From a virus, in IMG/VR virus record IMGVR_UViG_3300006805_003639, positions 1 through 26,664 of that record: a stretch of 26,664 bases of DNA, one strand, 5' to 3'. Made by a program: the position numbers and the translations under genes. The stretch's first letter is position 1; the number at the start of each line of letters is the position of its first letter. A model generated the notes under the pieces. That model had not been told where the DNA came from and made no database searches. It saw only the letters and a program-made list of their open reading frames with translations. This document shows positions 1 to 6,029 of the stretch, piece by piece.

Positions 1-264
1 CGTGATACTGCGGTCTCCCGTGGTGCTGTGGATGATGTAGCGAAGCAGCGCGGCGGGGGTGATGCTCCAGCGCGTGTTTTTATACAGGCCCTGCTTGGCG
101 GTGCGCAGGGCGGTGGCGGTGATGACGCCGTTGTGGCAGAGGTCGTACATGGCATCCCGGCCGATGTTGAGGATGGAGGCTGCGTGCTCCGCGCTCATGG
201 ACTCCGAGGCATCCCGCGAGAAGCGGGTGATGCGCGGGTCAAGATCTGCGGAGGGAGAGGACAT
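1..264 (-). CDS. Helix-turn-helix DNA-binding protein, excisionase/MerR-like (C-terminus beyond window)
   Basis: Reading leftward from an ATG at 264, the frame is open to the window edge (88 codons). The protein starts MSSPSADLDPRITRFSRD. It then has a helix-turn-helix-like stretch, SAEHAASILNIGRDAMYDLC followed by HNGVITATAL and NTRWSITPAALLRYI. The A-A-x-I-L-x-I-x-R-x-x-x-Y-x-L order, a short beta wing and then a basic/aromatic residue before a final helix are typical of excisionase (MerR-fold) DNA-binding domains. It is the most distal visible gene of the leftward early operon, so a role in early control or recombination is plausible. The C-terminus and any further domain are not visible. 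The fold is inferred from pattern only. Confidence 0.6.
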   Translation of the reverse strand, partial: MSSPSADLDPRITRFSRDASESMSAEHAASILNIGRDAMYDLCHNGVITATALRTAKQGLYKNTRWSITPAALLRYIIHSTTGDRSIT

Positions 265-355
265 CAGGGGCGGGCTTGGGCGGTGGTGATGAGGAGCGGT
301 GGTGTGAGGAGAGCAGGCGGCGGAGGTGGGTGGTTATCCCACGTGCGCGGCGGGC

Positions 356-829
356 TCAGCGTCTGCGGAAGAGCCAGTTCTTGAGCAGGGTCAGGACTGG
401 CAGGTCCATGGGGATGGCGGTGCGTGGGTTCAGCGGCAGCGCGAGATGCACGGCATCCGTGGTGGCGACGACTTGCGGCGCCAGATCTGGCAGCGTGTTG
501 TCGCAGACACGGGAGTGCTCGCGGTGATGCTGGCGCTGCACGCGGCGTTCCATCGCTTCGCGCTGCAGCCGTGCTTCTGCTTCCAGCCAGGCCTGTGAGG
601 CCTGAGTGTGAAGCAGCTGCTGTGCGGCTGCGGCTTGCTGCCGTGCCTGGGTGGATTCAGCTTCGAGCTGAAGCACGCGGGCGCGGAGGGCGCGGCATTC
701 GGTGTCATCCTGCAGGAAGACCGTGGCCGGCTTCATGGTGCGTGCCGTTTCGGCAGCGGTTTGAAGACGGGCGCGGGTGATCGCTGCAGGTGGCAGGTTG
801 ATGCTGCGTTTGTGTTTGAGTGTGAGCAT
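356..829 (-). CDS. Hypothetical coiled-coil protein of the early operon
   Basis: 157 codons. The N-terminus is basic (MLTLKHKRSINLPP). From about residue 37 to 105 the protein is a long Glu/Gln/Ala/Arg-rich helix (RALRARVLQLEAESTQARQ onward) with coiled-coil character. The C-terminal tail ends LLKNWLFRRR. No enzymatic motif is recognised. Met32 (MKPATVFL) is an alternative start just before the helical region. It follows the 230-residue gene by 50 bases on the same strand and is probably co-transcribed. Other frames are also open here because the DNA is G+C-rich, so the coding call rests on operon position, strand and a coherent helical composition. Function unknown. Confidence 0.55.
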   Translation of the reverse strand: MLTLKHKRSINLPPAAITRARLQTAAETARTMKPATVFLQDDTECRALRARVLQLEAESTQARQQAAAAQQLLHTQASQAWLEAEARLQREAMERRVQRQHHREHSRVCDNTLPDLAPQVVATTDAVHLALPLNPRTAIPMDLPVLTLLKNWLFRRR

Positions 830-879
830 GTGTTTGGGCTTGGTGTGTGGTTTACCGGGCTACCGGCGTTTGCGGGAAA

Positions 880-1572
880 TCAGGCGGCGGACTTGTCGGG
901 AGAGAGCGGCTGGCTAGGCTGAGCGGATGAACTCATGGGAAGACATGGCGCAGCTGCTGGGGGTGGTGACTCAGATGCACCGGGAGGCGTGGGGCCTTCT
1001 GCCTGCGCCATTGGGAAGCCGATCTTCACCAGCAGTTGACGCAGCCGTTGACGAATGGTGCTCACGTCTGGCGGAACATCCGCTGGCAGAGCTGTGCCCT
1101 CCCGCAGAGCTGCGGCCCTGGCTGCTTGCCAGGCTGCGTGCTGCTGATGCGATTGCGCGACTACGTGCACAAGCATCGCAATCCCCTCCTCCTTTGAAAA
1201 ATAGTACCATGGCGATTCATCAGCTGCTGGTGATCGGCTGGTATGTTCAGGGCCGTTAGATGTGGCAGGAAGCGAAGCCACCGGTGAGCTGGAATTGACA
1301 GGCGGGCCGAAGCAGTCTTTGAAGGCGCTGATGAGACCATCACGAAGTGCTACTTCACTGATGCCGTAGCCGTCATTGGAATGAGACTCGACTTTGCCGG
1401 AGATGATGATGACCCATTCGTAGCAGCCGCAGTCCGGATCTCCGACGATGAGCAGGCGGGTGCCCATGCAGTCATGCTCATGGATGATGCGGCAGTCCGA
1501 CCATGGGGCGCTGTATTTAAACTGAGGGCGTGCGCCAATGATCTGCGGCACGGATGGGTAACGGGTGTTCAT
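880..1572 (-). CDS. Hypothetical early phage protein
   Basis: 230 codons, starting 2 bases after the stop of the Cro-like gene, so almost certainly in the same transcript. The N-terminal half looks folded. It has a segment CGCYEWVIIISGKVESHS followed by NDGYGISEVALRDGLISAF, a [YW]-E-W...GYG...ALRDGL pattern that I associate with small phage proteins of unknown function. The middle is Ser/Pro-rich linker. A second segment around YYFSKEEGIAMLVHVVAQ is followed by an Ala-rich helix and RQRLRQLLVKIGFPMAQ, then a low-complexity Pro/Ala/Ser tail. No catalytic motif was found. Role inferred only from position: early lytic, under the divergent operator. Confidence 0.7.
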   Translation of the reverse strand: MNTRYPSVPQIIGARPQFKYSAPWSDCRIIHEHDCMGTRLLIVGDPDCGCYEWVIIISGKVESHSNDGYGISEVALRDGLISAFKDCFGPPVNSSSPVASLPATSNGPEHTSRSPAADESPWYYFSKEEGIAMLVHVVAQSHQQHAAWQAARAAALREGTALPADVPPDVSTIRQRLRQLLVKIGFPMAQAEGPTPPGASESPPPAAAPCLPMSSSAQPSQPLSPDKSAA

Positions 1573-1574
1573 GA

Positions 1575-1853
1575 TCAGGCGGCTTTCTTTTTGCTGGCTT
1601 GAACCGATGTGTTCAGCGTGGGCTTGACCTTGGCGGCGGCGGGCCAGGCGACGTTGCGCTCCTTCAGGAAGGCGGCATAGGCGTTGACCATGGTGATGCT
1701 CTCACGCTCGCCAGTGAGGACGCGGAAGACGTGGGATGGATGACAGCCATGCTCTCTGGCGAAAACGCAGGAGCCTGGGAAACGTGTAACCGATCCGAAA
1801 GGTCGGGATGGGCTAGGCTCTTTCAATTTGCGGGCGGTATTAATTGCGGGCAT
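1575..1853 (-). CDS. Cro-like small helix-turn-helix regulator
   Basis: 92 codons. The core FAREHGCHPSHVFRVLTGER followed by ESITMVNAYAAFLKER has the recognition-helix layout of small Cro/YdaS-like repressors (A-x-x-x-G-x-x-x-S-H-V-x-R-V-L-x-G-x-R). The C-terminus is Lys/Ala-rich (QASKKKAA). The ATG at 1853 has a good Shine-Dalgarno AGAAGG six bases upstream, formed by one arm of the operator palindrome at 1861-1876. It is the first gene of the leftward operon and divergent from the S24-type repressor, which is the classical cro/cI arrangement. It would be expected to bind the same operator and favour lytic growth. Family assignment is by pattern and is moderately sure; its opposition to the repressor is inferred. 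Confidence 0.7.
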   Translation of the reverse strand: MPAINTARKLKEPSPSRPFGSVTRFPGSCVFAREHGCHPSHVFRVLTGERESITMVNAYAAFLKERNVAWPAAAKVKPTLNTSVQASKKKAA

Positions 1854-1856
1854 ATT
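1828..1856 (+). promoter_or_regulatory. Candidate repressor promoter inside the cro-like gene
   Basis: TTGCGG (1828-1833) and CATATT (1851-1856) are separated by 17 bases on the plus strand and would place a start about at the operator palindrome. Both boxes are only partial matches to a sigma70-type promoter. Because the divergent genes are only 30 bases apart, the repressor promoter must overlap the cro-like coding region, as proposed here. Weak evidence. Confidence 0.25.
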
Positions 1857-1860
1857 GAAC

Positions 1861-1876
1861 CTTCTAAACTTAGAAG
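1861..1876. promoter_or_regulatory. Operator-like inverted repeat between divergent cro-like and repressor genes
   Basis: CTTCTAA-AC-TTAGAAG is a perfect 7+7 inverted repeat that fills most of the 30-base gap between the two divergent starts (1853 leftward, 1884 rightward). Each arm reads AGAAG toward its own start codon, so the palindrome also supplies the Shine-Dalgarno of both genes: AGAAGG 6 bases before the ATG at 1853, and AGAAG 7 bases before the TTG at 1884. A related sequence, TTCTAAACTTGAACGTTCATT with one extra base at its left end, occurs at 2061 inside the repressor gene. Confidence 0.6.
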
Positions 1877-1883
1877 TTCATTC

Positions 1884-2579
1884 TTGCAAGATAAATTCCA
1901 CTCCGAAGGCGATTTTAATCAACGGCTGAAGCAAGCCGTTGAGGAAGACTTGCGTAGCAAATCGAAAATCGCTGAACTGGTGGGGGTTCATCCCACGGTG
2001 CTGAGTCGGTGGCTGAAGAACGTGCAGCCTGATGCGAACAATGTGAAGCGTATCGCTGAGGTTCTAAACTTGAACGTTCATTGGTTGATGAACGGTGAAG
2101 GCAAGAGGCGTTTAGAGTGGGGGAGTTCGAGAGTTGAGGAATCACCTCCTGTGATGCAAGGCCAGAGTCCTGTGCCTCCAGGAGCGCTGCCGATTTACTG
2201 GATGCCCGTCATCTCATGGGCGCATGCCGGTGTCGCTTCGTCCTATGAGGAGATTCCATCGCACTGGCAGGAGCAGATTCCCATCGTGACAAAAAGTACG
2301 CGTGCATTTGGGCTTATGGTCGAAGGCGACAGCATGCGGCCGCGCTGCGAGCCGGGCGACATCGTCGCGGTGGATCCCGATCAGTCTCCGCGCAATGGAT
2401 GCCTCGTTGTGGCCAAGCTGAAGAATGACGGTGTGGTGCTGCGGCGCTTTGTGCCGATGGAAGCGGAGCGTGTGAAGCTCATTCCCTACAACGAGCTGTA
2501 CCCATCGGTGGAGTACAGCTTGAATGAATTTCACTGGATCTATCCAGTGCTGTCCACCGTGCGCAAAGAGATGTCTTAA
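1884..2579 (+). CDS. LexA/CI-type phage repressor: HTH plus S24 peptidase-like domain
   Basis: 231 codons from TTG 1884. The open frame continues upstream but overlaps the cro-like gene antisense, and the next in-frame ATG would cut the HTH. HTH: residues about 25-46 (SKIAELVGVHPTVLSRWLKN), followed by IAEVLNLNVHWLMNGEG. Linker: about 70-100. C-terminal S24 fold: cleavage-type dipeptide A115-G116 (SWAHAGV), nucleophile S150 in VEGDSMRP, then EPGDIVAVD. A115-S150 spacing is 35 and S150-187 is 37, the same as LexA A84-S119-K156. Residue 187 is Arg (GVVLRRF), not the catalytic Lys. It maintains lysogeny by binding the adjacent operator. The Arg may prevent or slow self-cleavage. Start codon moderately sure, family very sure. 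Confidence 0.85.
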   Translation: MQDKFHSEGDFNQRLKQAVEEDLRSKSKIAELVGVHPTVLSRWLKNVQPDANNVKRIAEVLNLNVHWLMNGEGKRRLEWGSSRVEESPPVMQGQSPVPPGALPIYWMPVISWAHAGVASSYEEIPSHWQEQIPIVTKSTRAFGLMVEGDSMRPRCEPGDIVAVDPDQSPRNGCLVVAKLKNDGVVLRRFVPMEAERVKLIPYNELYPSVEYSLNEFHWIYPVLSTVRKEMS

Positions 2580-2588
2580 ATTCGAACC

Positions 2589-3251
2589 ATGAAAACACTG
2601 CTTATCCTCTTCATCATCGCAGCAGCACATAACGTACGCGCGCAGACTTACGTCCCAAAGCCTGAGGCCAAACAATTGGGCAATGTGCCCGGGCGGTACG
2701 TGTTCATCGCCACGCACACGGGTGAGCTTTACAAAGAGGTGCAGATCATTCGATTTACGAACTATGATGTCTTCTTCACGCATACCAAGGGGATGGAGAC
2801 CTTGAAGCTGGCTGACATGCCGGTGGAGATTCAGAAGGCCTGCGGCTTCAATCCTTTTGCAGCGGACTCCCCGGAAGTTTCAACGCCTACCAAAGCGGCT
2901 GAGAAAAAGCGGGCTGATGACATCGCAGCCATTGCCAAGTCGCCCGTCAATATTCGCATCGTCGTTTATGGCATTGAACGCGCTGGATCCACTCTCTGCG
3001 AAATCAATAGGATGACCCAGGTGAAGACGAACAAGCGAAATTTTAGCGGTGAATACATGTTCAAAGACGTGGAGTCCAAGACACCGGTGAAGGCCTATAT
3101 TCTGGGACTCGGAGACAACAAGCCTGATGATGAGAAAGGCTTGATCAAGGTTTACCCATGCATGATTGATGATCCTTTTCACCCTTCGGTTTACGCCATG
3201 ACTCCTGAAGCGGCTTATGAATGGCTGTCGAAGCCTAAGGCTGAGAGGTAG
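2589..3251 (+). CDS. Secreted protein co-transcribed with the repressor (putative lysogenic-conversion gene)
   Basis: 220 codons. There is a clear signal peptide, MKTLLILFIIAAAHNVRAQ, with likely cleavage after ALA-type NVRA. The mature part contains GMETLKLADMPVEIQKACGF. This resembles a short motif common in secreted Verrucomicrobia and Planctomycetes proteins (hydrophobic-x-L-P-x-x-x-Q-x-x-x-G-[FY]); I know that motif only as a recurring pattern of unknown role. A second half starts near residue 115 with IRIVVYGIERAGSTLCEI. It begins 9 bases after the repressor stop and is followed by a strong terminator, so it should be expressed in the lysogen rather than in late infection. No enzyme motif was seen. 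Possible roles are surface modification, superinfection exclusion or another host-fitness function, all inferred from location. Confidence 0.75.
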   Translation: MKTLLILFIIAAAHNVRAQTYVPKPEAKQLGNVPGRYVFIATHTGELYKEVQIIRFTNYDVFFTHTKGMETLKLADMPVEIQKACGFNPFAADSPEVSTPTKAAEKKRADDIAAIAKSPVNIRIVVYGIERAGSTLCEINRMTQVKTNKRNFSGEYMFKDVESKTPVKAYILGLGDNKPDDEKGLIKVYPCMIDDPFHPSVYAMTPEAAYEWLSKPKAER

Positions 3252-3272
3252 ATTAAATCAAACGCCTTCAAG

Positions 3273-3299
3273 AGCCGCGCATCCGTGCGCGGCTTTTTT
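3273..3299 (+). terminator. Rho-independent terminator of the repressor operon
   Basis: A perfect 9-base stem AGCCGCGCA / TGCGCGGCT with loop TCCG (3282-3285) is followed directly by six T (3294-3299). It lies 21 bases after the stop of the secreted-protein gene and separates lysogenic transcription from the late control region. Confidence 0.9.
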
Positions 3300-3307
3300 G
3301 TGTTCAA

Positions 3308-3360
3308 ATTTCCAACGTTGGAAATGTGGGGCCCCACAAATTGGCAACGTTGCCAATTTG
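3308..3360. promoter_or_regulatory. Three abutting perfect palindromes (candidate operator cluster)
   Basis: Palindrome 1 (3308-3325, 18 bases) has half-site ATTTCCAAC. Palindrome 2 (3325-3338, 14 bases) has half-site TGTGGGG. Palindrome 3 (3337-3360, 24 bases) has half-site CAAATTGGCAAC. All three have no mismatch and no spacer, and each shares one or two bases with the next. Palindromes 1 and 3 share the core CAACGTTG, and their centres are 32 bases apart, about three helical turns. There is no T-run on either strand, so a terminator is unlikely. They sit just upstream of the first late repeat. Confidence 0.7.
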
Positions 3361-3374
3361 AGGAATCCCCAAGC

Positions 3375-3402
3375 CTTAACTGGCTGATCTGGCGCGGTGC
3401 GG
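3375..3402 (+). promoter_or_regulatory. Late-region repeat, copy 1 (before lysis/packaging genes)
   Basis: A 28-base element begins CTTAACTGGCTGATCTGGCG and ends CGGTG-[CT]-GG. It is identical to the copies at 8735 and 16756 except for one C/T position. Copy 1 starts 14 bases after the last of the three palindromes and 149 bases before the first gene of the lysis/packaging unit. It is not a conserved coding segment, because the reading frame is not kept after the element in the three copies. Candidate late promoter or activator site. Confidence 0.6.
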
Positions 3403-3550
3403 TTGGGGTGTGGGATGGGAAGATGAAGCGTTGGCACCGGGGCGCTGGGGTCAGCGGGGCTGCACTTCATTCCAAGGGCTTGGTGATGAGGTGCGGCTCT
3501 ACCCTCCGGCGCCGGTGCTTGTTGGATCTTCACCTTCACTCACGCTGCTC

Positions 3551-4306
3551 ATGAAACTGCTCTGCCTCCTCGCTCTTGCTCTCCTGTTTGCCGCTCCCTG
3601 TGTTTTTGCGCAGGACATTGATCCTGCGATTCAGCAGGCCATTACCAACGCGCTGCCACCGGCCTATGCGGGTTATGGGGCGCTGGCCCTGGTGGTGATC
3701 GCCGCTGTGTTTCGCTTCCTGACCGCCCGCAAGAACGGGCTCAGTGTGGTGGAGGCGATTCTTGCCACCTTGAAGGGCACGAACGTTCCCACGAAGATGC
3801 CGTTGCTGATGGGGTGCCTGTGCATGCTCTCGCTGAGTTCGTGTGCCACAAGCTCGGCGTTGATCGCTTCACCCTTTGGCCGCGCTCTCATCGCCACGGC
3901 GGATCAGCTGGGCAAGGCGGTCATTGAGACTACTCAGAAGGTCGGGCTTGAGCAGATCATTCTGCAAGCCTCTGCCAAAGTGTCCACGCTTAAGGCCGAA
4001 GGCATCAGTGCCGATCCTGTGAAGGAAATCCTGCGAGGCTCGCAGATCTCCGCCTTCACCGATGTCATTGAAGCCGCTCAAGCGAAGTATGAGCAGCTCA
4101 CGGGCAAGCGCTTCACACTGCCGAAGAATCCGGTGAAGGTGCTGTCGGTTAAGGTGCTGCCAACCGCCGCTGTGGAGCCGCGCCAGAACCGGCTGAAGCC
4201 GGTACTACAATACGAAGACGGCCCGGGCTGCATGCAGCTGGCTGAGAGGATCCCGCTGTATGGCGAGCGCGTGGCGTTCATGCTGAGCACTGGGGTGGTG
4301 AAGTGA
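3551..4306 (+). CDS. Membrane/lipoprotein fusion of the lysis region (holin-like N-part, lipoprotein-like C-part)
   Basis: 251 codons. N-terminal signal sequence MKLLCLLALALLFAAPCVFA-Q, a short periplasmic stretch, then a membrane segment GALALVVIAAVFRFL with a basic flank, as in small holin-like phage proteins. At residue 83 a second leader begins, MPLLMGCLCMLSLSSC, with a lipobox LSSC (Cys98) typical of lipoproteins. The rest is an Ala/Lys-rich helical domain (GRALIATADQLGKAVIETTQ onward) ending in a short tail. A REP-like hairpin is embedded in the 3' part of the gene at 4183. The internal ATG at 3797 could give a separate lipoprotein. The open frame also runs upstream to 3410, but the signal peptide fixes the start at 3551. 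The lysis role is inferred from position just before the endolysin. Confidence 0.75.
   Translation: MKLLCLLALALLFAAPCVFAQDIDPAIQQAITNALPPAYAGYGALALVVIAAVFRFLTARKNGLSVVEAILATLKGTNVPTKMPLLMGCLCMLSLSSCATSSALIASPFGRALIATADQLGKAVIETTQKVGLEQIILQASAKVSTLKAEGISADPVKEILRGSQISAFTDVIEAAQAKYEQLTGKRFTLPKNPVKVLSVKVLPTAAVEPRQNRLKPVLQYEDGPGCMQLAERIPLYGERVAFMLSTGVVK
4183..4213 (+). repeat. REP-like hairpin, family A copy 1, inside the lipoprotein gene
   Basis: A 31-base sequence with stem CCGGCT-GA-AGCCGG followed by TACTACAATAC. 27 of 31 bases match the copy at 15172. It is translated here as RQNRLKPVLQYE. The differences between copies preserve the stem. Confidence 0.7.
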
Positions 4307-4366
4307 GCGCTTATTTTTGGCAAGGGAATGAAGGCGCAAAGGAATGACTGAACTGAATCCGATCTT

Positions 4367-4831
4367 ATGACAGCGAATCAACGCATCTATCAGGCCGCGC
4401 TCAAGTATCGCGGCATCTGTGAAGTACCCGGGCCGAAGAGCAACAAGATCATCCAAGGATGGATCAAAGAAGCCGCGTCATGGCTGGGGGATGATGTGGG
4501 CAATGATGATTCCAAGGTGGCGTGGTGCGGCTGCTTCCGGGGCCACCTCGGCACGGAGACGATGACTGGCACGCCTGCTGCGTGCTATCGCGCTGCGAAC
4601 TGGATCAAGTGGGGCAAGGCCATCGACCCCAACAAACCCAAGACGTGGGAACAGGGAGACACGCTGATCTTCAAACGCGCTGGTGGTTACCACGTGACGC
4701 TGTTCGCGGACTTCACCAACTGCGGCCCGAAGAACGTGAACTGCCTTGGGGGCAACCAGAGCGACAAGGTCTGCATCGCTTCTCTTTCCTTGATGAACCT
4801 CCTCGGTGTGCGTCGTGCGCCTGATCTCTAA
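4367..4831 (+). CDS. Phage endolysin, TIGR02594-type (NlpC/P60/CHAP-like Cys-His hydrolase)
   Basis: 154 codons. The family pattern is complete: an E-x-P-G segment (CEVPGPKSNKIIQGWIKEA), catalytic-type Cys54 in VAWCGCF, then GTPAACYRAANWIKWGKAI, and EQGDTLIFKR leading to His109 in GGYHVTLF. It ends with the typical CLGGNQSDKV and LLGVRRAP closing strands. These phage proteins are taken to cut peptidoglycan peptide bonds. Length matches the family (about 140-160). No signal peptide is present, so release would need the membrane protein encoded upstream. It is the second gene of the lysis cassette. Family assignment is strong; the exact bond cut is not known. Confidence 0.85.
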   Translation: MTANQRIYQAALKYRGICEVPGPKSNKIIQGWIKEAASWLGDDVGNDDSKVAWCGCFRGHLGTETMTGTPAACYRAANWIKWGKAIDPNKPKTWEQGDTLIFKRAGGYHVTLFADFTNCGPKNVNCLGGNQSDKVCIASLSLMNLLGVRRAPDL

Positions 4832-4842
4832 CTCTTCTCATC

Positions 4843-5004
4843 ATGCTCTCTCTGCGCCCCTTCTACTCGCCAAACCTGTTTGCGATCGCAATCAGTCTTG
4901 GCGCGATTGTCTGTGAGGATGAGCGCTGCGGGCGTGTGCACGGCTGGGTGTTCACGCTGCAGTTCAGCTGGTGGGGACTTGAACTCGAATACATGCGCTC
5001 ATGA
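4843..5004 (+). CDS. Small hypothetical protein of the lysis cassette (53 residues)
   Basis: A short frame from ATG 4843 to TGA 5002-5004: MLSLRPFYSPNLFAIAISLG, then AIVCEDERCGRVHGWVFTLQ, ending WWGLELEYMRS. Its stop overlaps the start of the metalloprotease gene (ATGA at 5001), which supports translation. The aromatic-rich pattern with a C-x4-C pair resembles small phage proteins ending in W-x-[FL]-x-[IL]-E-[FY]. No function is assigned. It could be peripheral to the membrane, but the hydrophobic stretch is too short for a confident transmembrane call. Confidence 0.65.
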   Translation: MLSLRPFYSPNLFAIAISLGAIVCEDERCGRVHGWVFTLQFSWWGLELEYMRS

Positions 5005-5507
5005 TCACGCTCTACTATCACGCTCCCAAGGAACTGCTGCCGCTGGCCAGCAAAGCAGGCATGCAGTGGATGACTGCGCTGGGCAAGACGATGCAGAGTC
5101 CGGCTCTGGTGATGCTGGCGCCGGTGCCTTTGCGGCTGGCGAATGTAGTGATCAAATGGGGAGTGGTGGATCGTCGCCAGAATCCAGACCGTGTGGCGCA
5201 GCATGAGAAGCATGAAACGCGTTTGGATGCCAAGAGCACGACAACTCTGCACATCATCACTCTGGCGGATGATGTGAAATGGCGCATCAGCTGGTGGCAG
5301 AGGTTCATGGGGATCGGTGATGCGGATGCGCATGCCGCGCTGCTGCATGAGATGGGCCACGCGCTGGGCCTGCCGCACTCCGACCGTGAAAGCGATGTGA
5401 TGGCGCCGGATCTGGGCACGACGGTCATCAGTGACGATGAAGCGCAGCGCTACCGTGCCTTTCTTTCCCCGCGTCAAAACACCTTTGCTCCGCCTTTGAT
5501 TCCATGA
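5001..5507 (+). CDS. Matrixin-like zinc metalloprotease
   Basis: 168 codons. The zinc site is complete: H116-E-M-G-H120-A-L-G-L-P-H126, the H-E-x-x-H-x-x-G-x-x-H signature of metzincins, with Met134 in SDVMAPD as the Met-turn. The preceding segment (STTTLHIITLADDVKW, MGIGDADAHAAL) fits the strands before the catalytic helix. No signal peptide is present. It overlaps the small ORF upstream (ATGA) and the coiled-coil gene downstream (ATGATG), so it is translationally coupled in the lysis/packaging operon. Metzincins of this kind cut proteins. Possible targets are host envelope protein at lysis or a virion protein, both inferred. Family call strong, role open. Confidence 0.85.
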   Translation: MITLYYHAPKELLPLASKAGMQWMTALGKTMQSPALVMLAPVPLRLANVVIKWGVVDRRQNPDRVAQHEKHETRLDAKSTTTLHIITLADDVKWRISWWQRFMGIGDADAHAALLHEMGHALGLPHSDRESDVMAPDLGTTVISDDEAQRYRAFLSPRQNTFAPPLIP

Positions 5508-6025
5508 TGCTCGCTGGTTCACTCCCCGATATCTCCAAGGTGCCTGCGGACTTCACGCAGTGGTACATCATCCTGTCGTGCTTCTTCATCATGATCGGCA
5601 TCCAGGTGTTCAACACGATCTTCAACGTGTGGGACAAGCGCCAGACGAAAAAGGCGGAGATCAGCGGGACGATTGAGAGCACGCACCCGGTGCGGCATGC
5701 GGAGCAAACCGACCTGGACGAACTGACGAAAACCGTCAATGCGATGCGCGAGGAAATCACCGCGCAGTTTCGCGAGGCGCAAAGGTCCGGAGAGAACCGC
5801 GTGGCGGCGATCACCTCCGACGTGAACGATCAGATGCGCGTGCTGGGCACCAACGTGGCCCGACTGGGCGAGAACATCACCGCGGCGATGGTCGACAACG
5901 CCAAGCAGGGCGCGGAGATCACCGCGCTGCAGACTGCCGACTACCGCCATGACGGCGCCATCCAGCGCATTCAGCAAAACATTGCCGACCTGATGCGGCA
6001 CCCACCCAAACGCAGCGCCTCCTAA
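5504..6025 (+). CDS. Membrane-anchored coiled-coil protein (spanin-like candidate)
   Basis: 173 codons from ATG 5504 (or the adjacent ATG 5507), overlapping the metalloprotease stop. One membrane segment, WYIILSCFFIMIGIQVFNTI, lies near residues 20-40. It is followed by a basic stretch (KRQTKKAE) and a long coiled coil (ELTKTVNAMREEITAQFREA and onward to about residue 160). A single N-terminal anchor with a long coiled coil is the shape of i-spanins, but it is also the shape of many membrane-linked phage proteins. The basic residues after the segment suggest the coiled coil could instead be cytoplasmic, which would argue against a spanin. Position next to endolysin and before terminase is common in Mu-like phages. 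Confidence 0.7.
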   Translation: MMLAGSLPDISKVPADFTQWYIILSCFFIMIGIQVFNTIFNVWDKRQTKKAEISGTIESTHPVRHAEQTDLDELTKTVNAMREEITAQFREAQRSGENRVAAITSDVNDQMRVLGTNVARLGENITAAMVDNAKQGAEITALQTADYRHDGAIQRIQQNIADLMRHPPKRSAS

Positions 6026-6029
6026 GCCC

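Noticed and set aside
479-496. GCGCCAGATCTGGC as a fourth copy of the late repeat
   Set aside because: Only the GATCTGGC part is shared. It lies within the leftward 157-codon gene and lacks the CTTAACTGG part.
1599-1883. N-terminal extension of the repressor frame back to ATG 1599
   Set aside because: It overlaps the cro-like gene on the other strand, is low-complexity, and lies before the operator. TTG 1884 with AGAAG upstream gives a normal repressor.
3308-3360. Palindrome cluster as a CRISPR or intrinsic terminator
   Set aside because: No repeat-spacer array and no T-run on either strand. The palindromes differ from one another and abut each other.
3410-3550. Upstream extension of the lipoprotein frame
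   Set aside because: A typical signal peptide starts at ATG 3551. The extension is Gly/Trp/Pro-rich and overlaps the control region.
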